From Avibacterium sp. 21-586 (GTDB taxonomy: Bacteria > Pseudomonadota > Gammaproteobacteria > Enterobacterales > Pasteurellaceae), in assembly GCF_026226775.1 (NCBI RefSeq), contig NZ_JAKKOD010000001.1, forward strand, positions 620,001 through 684,000: 64,000 nucleotides of DNA, read 5' to 3'. Of this stretch, positions 37,020 through 48,116 are shown in pieces; the first letter of the stretch is position 1; each line of letters starts with the position of its first letter. Under the pieces are notes generated by a model that saw nothing but the letters and a program-made list of their open reading frames with translations, was not told the origin of the DNA and did no database searches. The position numbers and the translations under genes are program-made.

Positions 37020-38564
37020 ATGCAAGCCTCACTACAAGATATTCTCGATGTGGTTAAAGCGAAAAATCTAACCTATCATCAAAAATTAATGAGCTTAGGC
37101 AATATTGCTGAGCGGCTATTTAACCCTATTGATTTATTAGGTTACACAGAAGAAGAATGGGAATATCTGCAAAATCATATGATTTGCGATTTATGTGAAG
37201 GCTATGCCATTTATCGTCCGCGTTATATTTTGCCTGACTATAATGTTTATATCCAAAAAGGCTGTAAATTCCTTGACTTGCCTCCACCCAAAGATCTTGA
37301 TGAAGTGCTAGATGGCTTGCTCATTCTCTATTCCCACGTTCCGTCCATTACCACTTATCCTGTTTATATTGGACGCTTAGATGAGTTGCTCGATCCTTTT
37401 ATTACTGACGAAAAGCAAGACTACATCAAAATTAAACGTTTCTTAAACCATATTGATAAAACCATTGCAGATTCCTTCTGCCACGCCAATATTGGCCCTT
37501 ATGACACTAAAGCGGGGCGTTTAATTCTACAGGCGGTCATTGAGTTAGAAAACACCACGCCAAATATGACCATTCGCTATGATAAACAAAAAACCTCGCG
37601 TGAATTTGCAGAACTTGCTGCTAAAGCCTGTTTATTAGTGTCAAAACCGTCCTTTGCCAATGATCCTTATTACATTGAAGATCTCGGTGAACAATATGGT
37701 ATCGCCAGTTGTTACAATGCTCTGCCTGAATGCGGCGGCGCTTATACCCTGACTCGCTTAAGATTAGGCACCATCGGACGTGCTTGCTCAAGTGTTGATG
37801 AAATGGTGAATGAATTATTGCCTAAAGTGGCAAAACTCGCCCTTTCCACTATGGATAAACGGCATAAATTCTTGATCGAAGAAAGCAATTTCTTTGAAAG
37901 CAGCTTCTTAGCACAAGAAGAATTTATCAAGCGTGAAAACTTCACCAGTATGATCGCCATTGTGGGATTAGCCGATGCGGTCAATCATCTTTTACAACAA
38001 GAAGGCATTAACGAAACTTTCGGGCAAAGCCAACGTGGTGATGAGATCGCCACACTCATTATGGATAAATTGGAAGAGGTCAATAACGCGCATAAAGGGC
38101 TTTATGTGGAGCGTACAAATCATCGTTATTTACTACACGCGCAAGTGGGGGCGAGCAATCACGAAGAAGATAAGATGAATACACCGGCACACCGTATTCG
38201 CGTAGGTGAAGAACCAACATTATTAGCACATCTAAAACAATCTGCCCCATTCCATAAATACTTCCCCTCTGGTACAGGGGATCTCTTTGCTTTCGATCAA
38301 ACCTATACCGATCATTTAGATGCGGTGGTGGATATTATTGATGGTGCTTTCGCACAAGGCTATCGCTACATTACGACTTACTTAAAAAATACCGATCTCA
38401 TTCGCGTAACAGGCTATTTAGTTAAGAAAAGCGAGGTTGAACGTTATCGCAAAGGCGAAGCGGTATTACGCGATACCACTTGGTATGGCTCTGGCACAGA
38501 CGATTGCGCCAATGTCTTTGATCGCCAATTGCGCGATGAAGAAAACGTCAGCGCCAATTCATAA
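37020..38564 (+). CDS. yjjI: YjjI-family glycyl radical enzyme
   Basis: A 514-residue protein close in length to E. coli YjjI (516). The C-terminal RVTGY motif places the likely radical glycine at Gly465, and Cys238 in NALPECGGAYTLTR is a candidate thiyl residue. Glycyl radical enzymes carry out difficult radical chemistry without oxygen. The substrate of YjjI is not known to me. The stop overlaps the yjjW start (TAATG), pairing it with its activase. Position between cdd and nupC suggests a pentose or deoxynucleoside-derived substrate (inference). Confidence 0.93.
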   Translation: MQASLQDILDVVKAKNLTYHQKLMSLGNIAERLFNPIDLLGYTEEEWEYLQNHMICDLCEGYAIYRPRYILPDYNVYIQKGCKFLDLPPPKDLDEVLDGLLILYSHVPSITTYPVYIGRLDELLDPFITDEKQDYIKIKRFLNHIDKTIADSFCHANIGPYDTKAGRLILQAVIELENTTPNMTIRYDKQKTSREFAELAAKACLLVSKPSFANDPYYIEDLGEQYGIASCYNALPECGGAYTLTRLRLGTIGRACSSVDEMVNELLPKVAKLALSTMDKRHKFLIEESNFFESSFLAQEEFIKRENFTSMIAIVGLADAVNHLLQQEGINETFGQSQRGDEIATLIMDKLEEVNNAHKGLYVERTNHRYLLHAQVGASNHEEDKMNTPAHRIRVGEEPTLLAHLKQSAPFHKYFPSGTGDLFAFDQTYTDHLDAVVDIIDGAFAQGYRYITTYLKNTDLIRVTGYLVKKSEVERYRKGEAVLRDTTWYGSGTDDCANVFDRQLRDEENVSANS

Positions 38565-39361
38565 TGACTAAGCCAGTTCAGCTTTCAGAAATTTATGTTC
38601 CTCTGCATCGGATTATTCCCTTTTCCAATGTAGAGGGACAAGGCAATCGTACCAGCATTTTTCTGCAAGGGTGTAAGCTGAATTGTCTTTATTGCCATAA
38701 CCCAGAAACTATTCCAAGAAAAAATAGCGAAGCAAAGCTGGTCAGCTTGCAATATTTGTATGATCAGGTAATGCACGCCGTGCCGTTTATTCGCGGCATC
38801 ACCGTTTCTGGCGGTGAACCCACCATTCATCATAAAAAATTAGTGCCACTTTTCACCGCACTTCGTCAGCAGAGTCTAACTTGTTATCTTGATAGCAGCG
38901 GATTTTTTGATTATGACAGCACGCAATCCTTAATTGCCGTAACCGATAAATTTCTCTTTGATCTCAAAGGTGATGGCTTAGGCTTACAGACACTCTGTTT
39001 TGAACGCCGCAATCAGCAAGGCAAAGTGCCAACTCAAATTATCCCCACAACGCAGCATATCAAAACAGAAAATCTTAGCCGAAATTGGCAAAATCTCGCC
39101 AAATTATTACCGCACAATAAAATTGAAGAAGTGCGGTTGGTTTTTATCAAAGATTTTTTTGACGCCTACCACTTAGTGGAAAAAGCGGCGCAACTGCTAC
39201 GGGATTATCCCGAGGTGTTATTCAAAATTATTCGAGTGCATAGCAAAGGGGCAAGAGATGAAGCTGGTTTAACCCCTTTTATTCCCACTGTGGAAGAAAC
39301 TCAGGCACTGGCCGCATTTGCTAAACAATGCGGAATACAAAAAATTACCACAATTACCTAA
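38564..39361 (+). CDS. yjjW: YjjW-family glycyl radical enzyme activase
   Basis: A 265-residue radical SAM enzyme. The 4Fe-4S motif is GCKLNCLYCHNPE (Cys37, Cys41, Cys44), followed by VSGGEPTIH. It would use S-adenosylmethionine to make the glycyl radical on YjjI. ATG overlaps the yjjI stop by one base, so translation is coupled. It is somewhat shorter than E. coli YjjW (about 287 residues). Confidence 0.93.
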   Translation: MTKPVQLSEIYVPLHRIIPFSNVEGQGNRTSIFLQGCKLNCLYCHNPETIPRKNSEAKLVSLQYLYDQVMHAVPFIRGITVSGGEPTIHHKKLVPLFTALRQQSLTCYLDSSGFFDYDSTQSLIAVTDKFLFDLKGDGLGLQTLCFERRNQQGKVPTQIIPTTQHIKTENLSRNWQNLAKLLPHNKIEEVRLVFIKDFFDAYHLVEKAAQLLRDYPEVLFKIIRVHSKGARDEAGLTPFIPTVEETQALAAFAKQCGIQKITTIT

Positions 39362-39385
39362 ATTCATTCATCAAGGAGCGTAACT

Positions 39386-40636
39386 ATGGATCTCATTATC
39401 AGTATTGTCGGGATTTTCGTCCTGCTTGGTATTGGCTTGTTGTTTTCCAACAACCGCAAAGCCGTTAATTTCCGAACTATTTTTGGTGCCTTAGCCATTC
39501 AAATCGGCTTTGCTGCGCTGATTTTGTATGTACCAGCGGGAAGAAATGCCCTGCTTAGCACCGCTGAAGGCGTGAGCAAAGTAATTAATTATGGCAACGA
39601 AGGGATCGCCTTTCTTTTTGGTAACCTTGCCGATCCAAGCAATGTGGGCTTTATTTTTGCTTTCAAAGTGCTACCAATTATCGTCTTTTTCTCAGCCTTA
39701 ATTTCCGTATTGTATTACATTGGCGTAATGCAATGGATAATTAAAATTATCGGTGGTGGCTTGCAAAAAGCACTGGGTACATCAAAGGCGGAATCAATGT
39801 CTGCGGCTGCCAATATTTTTGTTGGACAAACCGAAGCACCACTTGTGGTTAAGCCTTTTATTAGCCGAATGACCGAATCTGAATTATTTACCGTGATGGT
39901 AGGTGGAACGGCCTCCATCGCAGGTTCTGTATTAGCAGGCTATGCCGGTATGGGTGTACCACTCACCTACTTAATCGCCGCGTCATTTATGGCAGCGCCC
40001 GCAGGCTTATTGTTCGCCAAATTGATGTATCCACAAACAGAAAAATTCAGCGACACCTTAGAAGAAAATGTCAAAATCGAAAAACCAAATAATATCGTTG
40101 AAGCACTTGCCAATGGTGCGGCGTCAGGGGTAACGCTTGCCATCAATGTGGGTGGTATGTTGATCGCCTTTATCGCCTCTATCGCCTTATTAAATGGCTT
40201 AATCGGTGGCATTGGTGGCTGGTTTGGCTATGGCGATCTCACCTTACAAAGCCTACTTGGTTATCTATTCCAACCTATCGCGTTCATCATCGGTGTACCT
40301 TGGCAAGATGCTGAAATCGCAGGACAAATGATCGGAATGAAATTAGCCGTAAATGAATTTGTGGGCTATTTAGAATTTGCTCAATATTTACAACCTGACG
40401 CGGCTGTACAACTTAGCGATAAAACCAAAGCCATTATCACTTTTGCTTTATGTGGCTTCGCTAACTTCAGCGCGATTGCCGTGCTAATCGGCGGAATTGG
40501 CAGTATGGCACCAACTCGCCGCTCAGACATCGCTCGTCTAGGCTTAAAAGCCGTCATCGCCGGCACACTCGCCAACCTAATGAGCGCCACTATCGCAGGA
40601 TTCTTCATTGATCTCAGTGGTGCGGCGTTGAGTTAA
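39386..40636 (+). CDS. nupC: NupC-family concentrative nucleoside transporter
   Basis: A 416-residue inner-membrane symporter of the CNT family with about ten hydrophobic segments. Landmarks are [47 protein letters not shown] (substrate site), [34 protein letters not shown] and [19 protein letters not shown]. It imports nucleosides with an ion gradient. It starts 24 bases after yjjW and is probably co-transcribed. Nucleosides entering here would feed cdd. Confidence 0.95.
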   Translation: MDLIISIVGIFVLLGIGLLFSNNRKAVNFRTIFGALAIQIGFAALILYVPAGRNALLSTAEGVSKVINYGNEGIAFLFGNLADPSNVGFIFAFKVLPIIVFFSALISVLYYIGVMQWIIKIIGGGLQKALGTSKAESMSAAANIFVGQTEAPLVVKPFISRMTESELFTVMVGGTASIAGSVLAGYAGMGVPLTYLIAASFMAAPAGLLFAKLMYPQTEKFSDTLEENVKIEKPNNIVEALANGAASGVTLAINVGGMLIAFIASIALLNGLIGGIGGWFGYGDLTLQSLLGYLFQPIAFIIGVPWQDAEIAGQMIGMKLAVNEFVGYLEFAQYLQPDAAVQLSDKTKAIITFALCGFANFSAIAVLIGGIGSMAPTRRSDIARLGLKAVIAGTLANLMSATIAGFFIDLSGAALS

Positions 40637-40650
40637 TCACTCAAAATAAA

Positions 40651-40679
40651 GGCATAGCGGGAACTATTCCGGCTATGCC
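40651..40679 (+). terminator. Hairpin after nupC
   Basis: GGCATAGC (40651-40658) pairs with GCTATGCC (40672-40679), with an inner GGAA/TTCC. There is no clear T run, so it may be an mRNA-stabilising hairpin rather than a true terminator. Confidence 0.55.
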
Positions 40680-40730
40680 ATTAATAAAAAATTGACAAAA
40701 AAGCACCGCTCTTTAATTTCTTTCTCTTTC

Positions 40731-41453
40731 TTAAGAAACTCCACTCCCCCACAGCAACATCACAAAAAACAGCAAGGATACTGCCATTTCTGCCATTCCG
40801 ACTTGCTTAACAGAAAGTTTGTATTTTGGGAGCAAGATTGCGCGGATAAATGGTGGGACAAAAGCGAAAGCTAATACATATTGCTTGCATAAGGCAAAGC
40901 CAAGAATGCAGAGTAAATGGAATGCGATGGACGCGTGTAGATAGCGTGGATTTTTGCGTTCACGCATTACAGATTTTACATACAGGGTTACACCAACAAA
41001 AAATAAGCTTGGGTAGAGCGCAACCCAGTAGATTTTGTGATCGAATTGTGAATTAGCGAAATAATACGCGGCCATTCCTGCGATGGCGAAAATGATAATG
41101 CCAGCAAAATCGTTCAGCAATGCACGTTCATCTTTTTGTTTTACATAGTAAATATTCACTGCGACAAAAGGCAACATTGCTAGCAGAAAATATAAAATAT
41201 GCCAGTTATGCCATAAAGCGGGCAAGGCGAAAAGTAAGCTAGCAGTGGCGTAAATTAGCGTCCATTTGCGATAAAGATCAAGATTTCTGCCTTTGAATAA
41301 ATTTAAAAAGGGGTAGGTCATCAAATAAAGGGCGAACCACGCCAATAACAGAAATAAATGCAGCGTAATCGGCGTGGAAAGTAACATTCCGTATAAAAAC
41401 GGCATCAGTGCCATCACGATAGCACCGTGTTGATTGGAAATAAGCAATTTCAT
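40731..41453 (-). CDS. YwiC-like family membrane protein
   Basis: A 240-residue integral membrane protein with about seven or eight hydrophobic segments. The start ISNQHGAIVMALMPFLYGML, the WFALYLMTYPFLNLFKGR segment and PPFIRAILLPKYKLSVKQVGMAEM match the YwiC-like family. The family's function is not established. It is a single gene, convergent with nupC and divergent from the RidA-like gene. Confidence 0.75.
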   Translation of the reverse strand: MKLLISNQHGAIVMALMPFLYGMLLSTPITLHLFLLLAWFALYLMTYPFLNLFKGRNLDLYRKWTLIYATASLLFALPALWHNWHILYFLLAMLPFVAVNIYYVKQKDERALLNDFAGIIIFAIAGMAAYYFANSQFDHKIYWVALYPSLFFVGVTLYVKSVMRERKNPRYLHASIAFHLLCILGFALCKQYVLAFAFVPPFIRAILLPKYKLSVKQVGMAEMAVSLLFFVMLLWGSGVS

Positions 41454-41557
41454 AATAGCGAATAAGTGCGGTGAAAAATTGCCAAGAATTTTAGCTATTT
41501 TTTCTCATAATCGCTATAATCCTTGCGAATTATTTTTATTTCATATGAAGGAAAAAA

Positions 41558-41908
41558 ATGACAACAATCCAACGTTTTCACGCCAATGAGCGCCTTGCCG
41601 AAATGTGCGTTTATAATGGCGTGGCTTATTTGGCGGGGCAAGTGCCAGAAAATACGCAAGGCAATGCTTATGAGCAAACCAAGGAAGTGCTTGGCCTAAT
41701 TGATAAATTGCTGGCTGAAGCGGGATCAGATAAAAGCAAAATCTTAAATGCACAAATTTTCTTGGCTGATATGCAAGATTATGCGGAAATGAACCGCGCT
41801 TGGGACGAGTGGGTTGATCGCCACAATCCACCAAGCCGGGCGACCGTAGAAGCCAAACTAGCCGTGCCTGAGTGGAAAGTGGAGATCGTAATTACCGCTG
41901 CGGTGTAG
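41558..41908 (+). CDS. RidA-family protein (YoaB-like)
   Basis: A 116-residue trimeric YjgF/YER057c/UK114 family protein. Marks are YNGVAYLAGQVPENTQGNAYEQTKEVLGLIDKLLAEAGSDKSKILNAQIFLADMQDYAEMNRAWDEWV, and the C-terminal PSRATVEAKLAVPEWKVEIVITAAV with the conserved Arg of RidA. RidA enzymes hydrolyse reactive enamines and imines made by PLP enzymes. The sequence is nearer the YoaB branch than RidA itself. Its 3' end overlaps the convergent EEP gene by 17 bases. Confidence 0.88.
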   Translation: MTTIQRFHANERLAEMCVYNGVAYLAGQVPENTQGNAYEQTKEVLGLIDKLLAEAGSDKSKILNAQIFLADMQDYAEMNRAWDEWVDRHNPPSRATVEAKLAVPEWKVEIVITAAV

Positions 41909-42782
41909 CCAAAATTAATTCCACCAGTAACGGATTATGATCGGAACTGGTGGTCTGTACCGTGCGCGCCGATTTCACGCTAAAACCCCGCACAAATACC
42001 CAATCAAGCGGATTATCCAAAAAACGTAGCCTGTCATCAGGCTGAAATGATACGCCGGTCAAACCATAAAGTGCGGTGAGTTTTTTGATTAACTTTATCC
42101 GTCCTTTGTTCCACGCATTGAAATCACCTGCCAAAATAATTGGCCCTTGATGCTGTTCAATCAGTTTAAACATTGCTTCTAACTGCTGTTGATAATGGCT
42201 TGGATGCAGCTCAAAATTCACCAAATGCAAATTAATTGTCAATAGCGATTGCCCATTACTCAACGGAAACGCCATTGCATTGCCCACTTTAGGAATACGA
42301 ATCCAAGGCTCAACAGAAGATCCTGCACAATAATATTGTGGCGCAAAACGGCTCATCAGCGCGACGCCTGATTGATTGCCTAAATAGGCAAAACTGCTAG
42401 TATAAAGTGCGGTGGAAAATTTGGAAAAATTTTGGGAAGAAACTTGCTCTACCAACTTTTGCTGACTTGACACTTCTTGCAACAAAAGAAAATCTTGCCC
42501 TTGCGACAAGCTGGCTAATTGTTGCTGCCAACCTTGATCTTGCCCTTTGTGCATATTCCACACCAACAGTCGAAAATCCTGCTGTTCAATGGGCTTAACA
42601 GATTGTTCAGCATAAAAACACCTCACCGATTTATCTAACGTTTTTCGATGATAAGCTAAGTGGCTTTCTATATGAAATTTAATTTGAGGAACCGAATAAA
42701 TTTCTAGGTTATCCCACAAATAACCTAAGCCAAGTAGAATCAAACCTAGTAATCCGACAAGAAAAGATTTTAATTTACTCAT
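41892..42782 (-). CDS. Endonuclease/exonuclease/phosphatase family protein (YafD-like)
   Basis: A 296-residue protein with an N-terminal membrane anchor (LKSFLVGLLGLILLGLGYLW) and an EEP fold. Catalytic motifs are LLVWNMHKGQ, LLLQEVSS (Glu), INLHLVNFE, LAGDFNAWN (Asp/Asn) and SSDHNPLLVEL (Asp-His). It could be a nuclease or phosphodiesterase acting at the membrane; the substrate is unknown. It resembles E. coli YafD. An uptake signal is inside the coding region. Confidence 0.85.
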   Translation of the reverse strand: MSKLKSFLVGLLGLILLGLGYLWDNLEIYSVPQIKFHIESHLAYHRKTLDKSVRCFYAEQSVKPIEQQDFRLLVWNMHKGQDQGWQQQLASLSQGQDFLLLQEVSSQQKLVEQVSSQNFSKFSTALYTSSFAYLGNQSGVALMSRFAPQYYCAGSSVEPWIRIPKVGNAMAFPLSNGQSLLTINLHLVNFELHPSHYQQQLEAMFKLIEQHQGPIILAGDFNAWNKGRIKLIKKLTALYGLTGVSFQPDDRLRFLDNPLDWVFVRGFSVKSARTVQTTSSDHNPLLVELILATPQR

Positions 42783-42941
42783 TTTGATGTATTTTTAAAT
42801 TTTATGCTTTCTAAATAGTAGCAGTTTACTTATACTACGCCAATTAATTTGGTTTATCGCTATTCCTTTCTAGTTACCAGATGGAGTAAAATCAGCCAAC
42901 TTTCTTAGCTAGATTTTTTGTTATTTGATCAAGGTATCTCA

Positions 42942-44267
42942 ATGAACATTTATACCTATATTTGCTTTCTGTCAGCCATTTCTATTCTAATCGGCTTTGT
43001 TACACAAAAAATTAATGATAAAATTCAATATACTATCGCCATTACTGCAACTTCTATGATTGCCTCGCTCATTTTCCTTATCTTAGGACATTTAAATCTG
43101 TTTAATCTAGATAAGTTAGCTCGAGCGGTAATGGAGCAAATTGATTTTAAAAGTTTCTTACTCAACGGAATTTTAGGTTTTCTCTTATTTGCTGGAGCAT
43201 TAGGCATCAAACTTCCCGTAATGAAAAGCCAGAAATGTGAAATTACTATTCTAGCCTTATTCTCTACCTTTGCTTCCACTTTTCTTATCGGTACAATCCT
43301 ATACTTTTTAACTTACGCACTTGGCTGGCAAATAGATTTTATTTATTGTATGTTATTCGGTGCATTAATTTCTCCAACTGACCCAATTGCTGTATTAGCT
43401 ATTATCAAAAATCTCAAAGCCCCCAAAAAATTATCTATGAAAGTAGAAGGTGAATCCTTATTTAATGATGGTGTAGGTTTAGTGATTTTTACTACTATTT
43501 TTGCCATCGCTTTTGGTGGAAAACAACCTACGCTGGTAGATGTGAGTGAACTTTTTCTTATGGAAGCTGGTGGCGGTTTACTATTTGGATTAATACTTGG
43601 CTTAATCGCTCATTTTCTGATTTCAGCTACCGATGATGGAAGTTTAGAAATTCTCCTTACTCTTACAATCCCGACTGCCGGCTTTATGATAGCCGATTTA
43701 CTTGAAGTATCAGGCGCACTAGCCATGGTGGTTTCTGGGATTATCATAGGAAACTGGACAAGGCTAACTGGCTTCTCTAAACAAAGCCAGCACTATTTAG
43801 ATCATTTTTGGGAAATGATAGACCATTTCCTAAACTCTCTTTTATTCCTCTTAATCGGTGCGGCAATGTTATTGGTAAACTTCACCTATCAAGGCATTAT
43901 TTTAAGTTTACTCGCCATTCCACTTTGTTTAATCTGCCGTTATATCAGTGTCTGGACACCATTCAAATTGTTAAGTATGAAAACCACTTACAATCCTTAC
44001 ACCCTGCGCATTCTAACTTGGGGCGGACTACGTGGAGGGCTTTCTCTGGCAATGGCTCTTTCAATTCCAGTTGGAAGCTTATATATTCCCAAAATCGGAA
44101 TGAACGTCCGTGATTTACTATTAGTAATGACCTATGCAGTGGTAATGTTCTCTATTTTAGTACAAGGTGCGACAATTGAAACGATGGTTAGAAAATCAAA
44201 AGAAGCCACTCTGCAAGCAAGGGGATATGTAGGATTAAAACCTGAACATAAAGCACAGAAAGAATAA
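42942..44267 (+). CDS. CPA1-family Na+(K+)/H+ antiporter
   Basis: A 441-residue membrane protein with about 12 hydrophobic segments. The ion-site motif ALISPTDPIAVLAIIK and the VEGESLFNDGVGLVIFTTIF segment are diagnostic for NhaP-type antiporters, as is the WGGLRGGLSLAMALSIP motif. It exchanges cytoplasmic Na+ or K+ for H+. I start at MNIYTYIC, with AAGG upstream; the ATG at 42918 lies before that ribosome site. Confidence 0.9.
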   Translation: MNIYTYICFLSAISILIGFVTQKINDKIQYTIAITATSMIASLIFLILGHLNLFNLDKLARAVMEQIDFKSFLLNGILGFLLFAGALGIKLPVMKSQKCEITILALFSTFASTFLIGTILYFLTYALGWQIDFIYCMLFGALISPTDPIAVLAIIKNLKAPKKLSMKVEGESLFNDGVGLVIFTTIFAIAFGGKQPTLVDVSELFLMEAGGGLLFGLILGLIAHFLISATDDGSLEILLTLTIPTAGFMIADLLEVSGALAMVVSGIIIGNWTRLTGFSKQSQHYLDHFWEMIDHFLNSLLFLLIGAAMLLVNFTYQGIILSLLAIPLCLICRYISVWTPFKLLSMKTTYNPYTLRILTWGGLRGGLSLAMALSIPVGSLYIPKIGMNVRDLLLVMTYAVVMFSILVQGATIETMVRKSKEATLQARGYVGLKPEHKAQKE

Positions 44268-44314
44268 AAAGATAACATAAAGGTTAACTTCCTATACTCT
44301 TAAATTGATATAAA

Positions 44315-44348
44315 AAAAATCTGCACGGAAATCCTAGTGCAGATTTTT
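44315..44348. terminator. Bidirectional terminator antiporter / dapD
   Basis: A 12-bp perfect stem (44315-44326 with 44337-44348), with A run on one side and T run on the other, between two convergent genes. Confidence 0.88.
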
Positions 44349-44380
44349 TATTGATTATAGTATTAAATATTCATCTTTTA

Positions 44381-45208
44381 TTATTCTTCAATACTACGCA
44401 GTAATTCATTGATGCCAACTTTACCTAAGGTTTTTGCATCTACTTTTTTCACAATTACAGCACAGTATAGGCTATATTTGCCATCTTTTGATGGAAGGTT
44501 ACCAGATACTACTACAGAACCTGCTGGTACACGACCGTAGTGAATTTCACCTGTTTCGCGATCATAGATTTTAGTAGATTGACCAATAAATACTCCCATT
44601 GAGATAACGCAACCATCTTCTACGATAACACCCTCCACTACTTCAGAGCGTGCGCCAATAAAACAGTTATCACCGATAATAGTTGGGTTAGCTTGTAATG
44701 GTTCTAATACGCCACCAATACCAACACCACCTGAAAGATGGACATTTTTACCAATTTGTGCACAAGAACCAACTGTTGCCCAGGTATCCACCATTGTACC
44801 TTCACCAACGTAAGCCCCGATGTTTACATAAGATGGCATTAATACAGCGTTTTTCGCAATGTATGCTCCTTTACGCACGGTTGCCGAAGGGACAACACGA
44901 AAACCTTCTTGTTGAAAACGCGCTTCGTCATAATCAGCAAATTTAAGGGCGACTTTGTCGTAATATTTGGTTTCAGCCCCATCAATTACTTGATTTTCAT
45001 TGATGCGGAAAGAAAGTAATACAGCCTTTTTTAACCATTGATGGGTCACCCATTCGCCCTCAATCTTTTCTGCAACACGGTATTTACCGCTATCTAAACC
45101 TTCGATGACCTCTTCAATCGCAGAACGAGTCTCCGCATCGACACTGTTAGGTGTAATTTCAGCTCGGCGTTCAAATGCCGATTCAATAATACGTTGTAAA
45201 TTTGACAT
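44381..45208 (-). CDS. dapD: Tetrahydrodipicolinate N-succinyltransferase
   Basis: A 275-residue trimeric left-handed beta-helix enzyme of the lysine/meso-DAP pathway. It succinylates tetrahydrodipicolinate using succinyl-CoA. The hexapeptide repeats ([60 protein letters not shown]) are clear, and the C-terminal [27 protein letters not shown]-like end is present (here [13 protein letters not shown]). Length is normal. Confidence 0.96.
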   Translation of the reverse strand: MSNLQRIIESAFERRAEITPNSVDAETRSAIEEVIEGLDSGKYRVAEKIEGEWVTHQWLKKAVLLSFRINENQVIDGAETKYYDKVALKFADYDEARFQQEGFRVVPSATVRKGAYIAKNAVLMPSYVNIGAYVGEGTMVDTWATVGSCAQIGKNVHLSGGVGIGGVLEPLQANPTIIGDNCFIGARSEVVEGVIVEDGCVISMGVFIGQSTKIYDRETGEIHYGRVPAGSVVVSGNLPSKDGKYSLYCAVIVKKVDAKTLGKVGINELLRSIEE

Positions 45209-45318
45209 ACCTGTTTCCTATTTAAATAAAAAATTAAGTGTTGTTTGTATCATATTTCTGTATAGAACTCACCTGTTATATTAAATTTCTTTGCTTAAAA
45301 ATAAAAAAGAAATCTAAA

Positions 45319-46332
<1,014 letters not shown>

Positions 46333-47355
46333 TTAGGCTTTTTTGTAACGTTTATTCATATCCGCATAACGTTTCACCGCTCGGCGGATTTGCCCTGTTT
46401 TGGCGCGTCTACGTTGTTGAGTGACGTCTAATTTACTTTGGGTTTCTGGCTCAAGCCCCACCAATTCACGCAGATAATTCACATTGGTGAGATCCATCTC
46501 TTCCCAACCGCCACGCGGTAGGGTTTTCATTAATTTAATATTACCGTAGCGAATGCGAATCAAACGGCTGACTTGAATGCCTTGCGATTCCCATAAGCGG
46601 CGAACTTCACGGTTACGCCCTTCCATTAGGGTAACGTCAAACCACTGGTTCATACCTTGTCCGCCCATTGGCTTAATAGCTTTAAAATTGGCTGGTCCAT
46701 CTTCTAACTGTACGCCTTTGCGTAAACGGGCAATCATCGCCTCGTCTACTTGACCAAAAACACGCACGGAATATTCACGTTCCACTTCACGGCTTGGGTG
46801 CATTAAGCGGTTTGCCAATTCGCCGTCTGTGGTAAAGAGTAATAAGCCAGAAGTGTTAATATCCAAGCGTCCAACGGCAATCCAACGCGATCCAGTTAAG
46901 CGTGGCAAGCGGTCAAATACGGTGGCGCGTCCTTCGGGATCGTGGCGGGTACAAAGTTCGCCTTCAGGTTTGTAATACATCAACACGCGACATACTTCTT
47001 TTTGTGCTTGTTGTAAATTCACAACATGTCCGTCAATGCGGATTTTTAAATTTGCATTCACCACGACACGATCGCCTAAGGTTGCCATTTTGCCGTTTAC
47101 ACTCACTCGGTTGGCAGCGATCATCGTTTCAATTTCACGGCGAGATCCTTGTCCTGCGCGCGCTAACACTTTTTGTAATTTTTCCCCTTCCACTTTATGG
47201 GTGGCAGAAAGTGCGGTCTTTTTTACCGCACTTTTTTCTTTACTTTCTACATTTGATACGAAAGGCTTGTCTGTACGTTTTCTTTCAGTGTTATTTTTTT
47301 CAGCAAAACGCATTCCCTTGACGGCATTGCGTTGTGAATAAGATGTTGTTTTCAT
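46333..47355 (-). CDS. rluB: 23S rRNA pseudouridine synthase RluB
   Basis: A 340-residue RsuA-family enzyme that makes pseudouridine 2605 of 23S rRNA. After a Lys-rich leader (about 1-55) comes the S4 domain ([31 protein letters not shown]), then the catalytic domain with Asp in [17 protein letters not shown] and the [15 protein letters not shown] motif. The leader makes it longer than E. coli RluB (about 291) and contains two facing uptake signals (47208-47217 and 47225-47234) encoding SAVKKTALS. Confidence 0.93.
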   Translation of the reverse strand: MKTTSYSQRNAVKGMRFAEKNNTERKRTDKPFVSNVESKEKSAVKKTALSATHKVEGEKLQKVLARAGQGSRREIETMIAANRVSVNGKMATLGDRVVVNANLKIRIDGHVVNLQQAQKEVCRVLMYYKPEGELCTRHDPEGRATVFDRLPRLTGSRWIAVGRLDINTSGLLLFTTDGELANRLMHPSREVEREYSVRVFGQVDEAMIARLRKGVQLEDGPANFKAIKPMGGQGMNQWFDVTLMEGRNREVRRLWESQGIQVSRLIRIRYGNIKLMKTLPRGGWEEMDLTNVNYLRELVGLEPETQSKLDVTQQRRRAKTGQIRRAVKRYADMNKRYKKA

Positions 47356-47399
47356 ATTTCCTCTTGTCGCTTTCCCAAGCGTCTAACAGTTTGAAAAAA

Positions 47400-48023
47400 T
47401 TAAATAAATGGTGTGGTTGAACCACTACCCTCGCGCAAAATCACTGGCGTGTTGTCGGTTAAATCTACGACGGTTGTTGGCTCTTGCCCTAAATAGCCAC
47501 CGTTAATAATTAAATCCACTTGATGTTCTAAACGATCACGAATTTCTTCTGGATCAGATTGTGTAATAAATGCTTCCCCCGGCAACATCAAAGAGCAAGA
47601 TAAAATCGGCTCGCCTAAGGCATTTAATAAGGCGAGTGCGATTTGATTATCTGGCACGCGCAGCCCAATGGTTTTACGTTTTGATGTCATCAAACGGCGT
47701 GGTACTTCTTTGGTGGCGGTGAGAATAAAGGTATAACGTCCTGGCGTGTTATTTTTAATCAGTCGATACGCCATATTATTCACCGTGGCGTAAGTAGAAA
47801 GTTCTGATAAATCGCTACACACAAGGGTGAAATTATGATTTTCTGGCAGTTGGCGAATTTGCACAATGCGATCCATTGCGTGCTTATCACCGAGCATACA
47901 ACCCAAGGCATAACCTGAATCCGTTGGGTAAACAATCACCCCACCTTGTGTCAAAATATCCACCGCTTGATTAATCAAACGCGGCTGCGGATTTTCTGGA
48001 TGTATATAAAAAAACTGGCTCAT
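47400..48023 (-). CDS. yciO: YciO-family (TsaC/Sua5-like) protein
   Basis: A 207-residue YrdC-domain protein. The pattern IYPTDSGYALGCMLGDKHAMDRIVQIRQLPENHNFTLVCSDLSEL and PGRYTFILTATKEVPRRLM is the YciO branch. TsaC-type enzymes make threonylcarbamoyl-AMP for tRNA t6A; YciO itself has weak or disputed activity. It precedes rluB and cysB on the same strand. Confidence 0.9.
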   Translation of the reverse strand: MSQFFYIHPENPQPRLINQAVDILTQGGVIVYPTDSGYALGCMLGDKHAMDRIVQIRQLPENHNFTLVCSDLSELSTYATVNNMAYRLIKNNTPGRYTFILTATKEVPRRLMTSKRKTIGLRVPDNQIALALLNALGEPILSCSLMLPGEAFITQSDPEEIRDRLEHQVDLIINGGYLGQEPTTVVDLTDNTPVILREGSGSTTPFI

Positions 48024-48116
48024 AACCTTTATCCTGTAATCATTAACTGGGTCATTATACCGAAATTCCCCATTGATTATAGGGTTAGGGAAAAATAAAT
48101 TTGTATAAAAATAAAC

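Noticed and set aside
40692-40874. 60-residue plus-strand ORF after nupC
   Set aside because: It overlaps the 3' end of the YwiC-like gene on the other strand, lacks a ribosome site and shows no family pattern.
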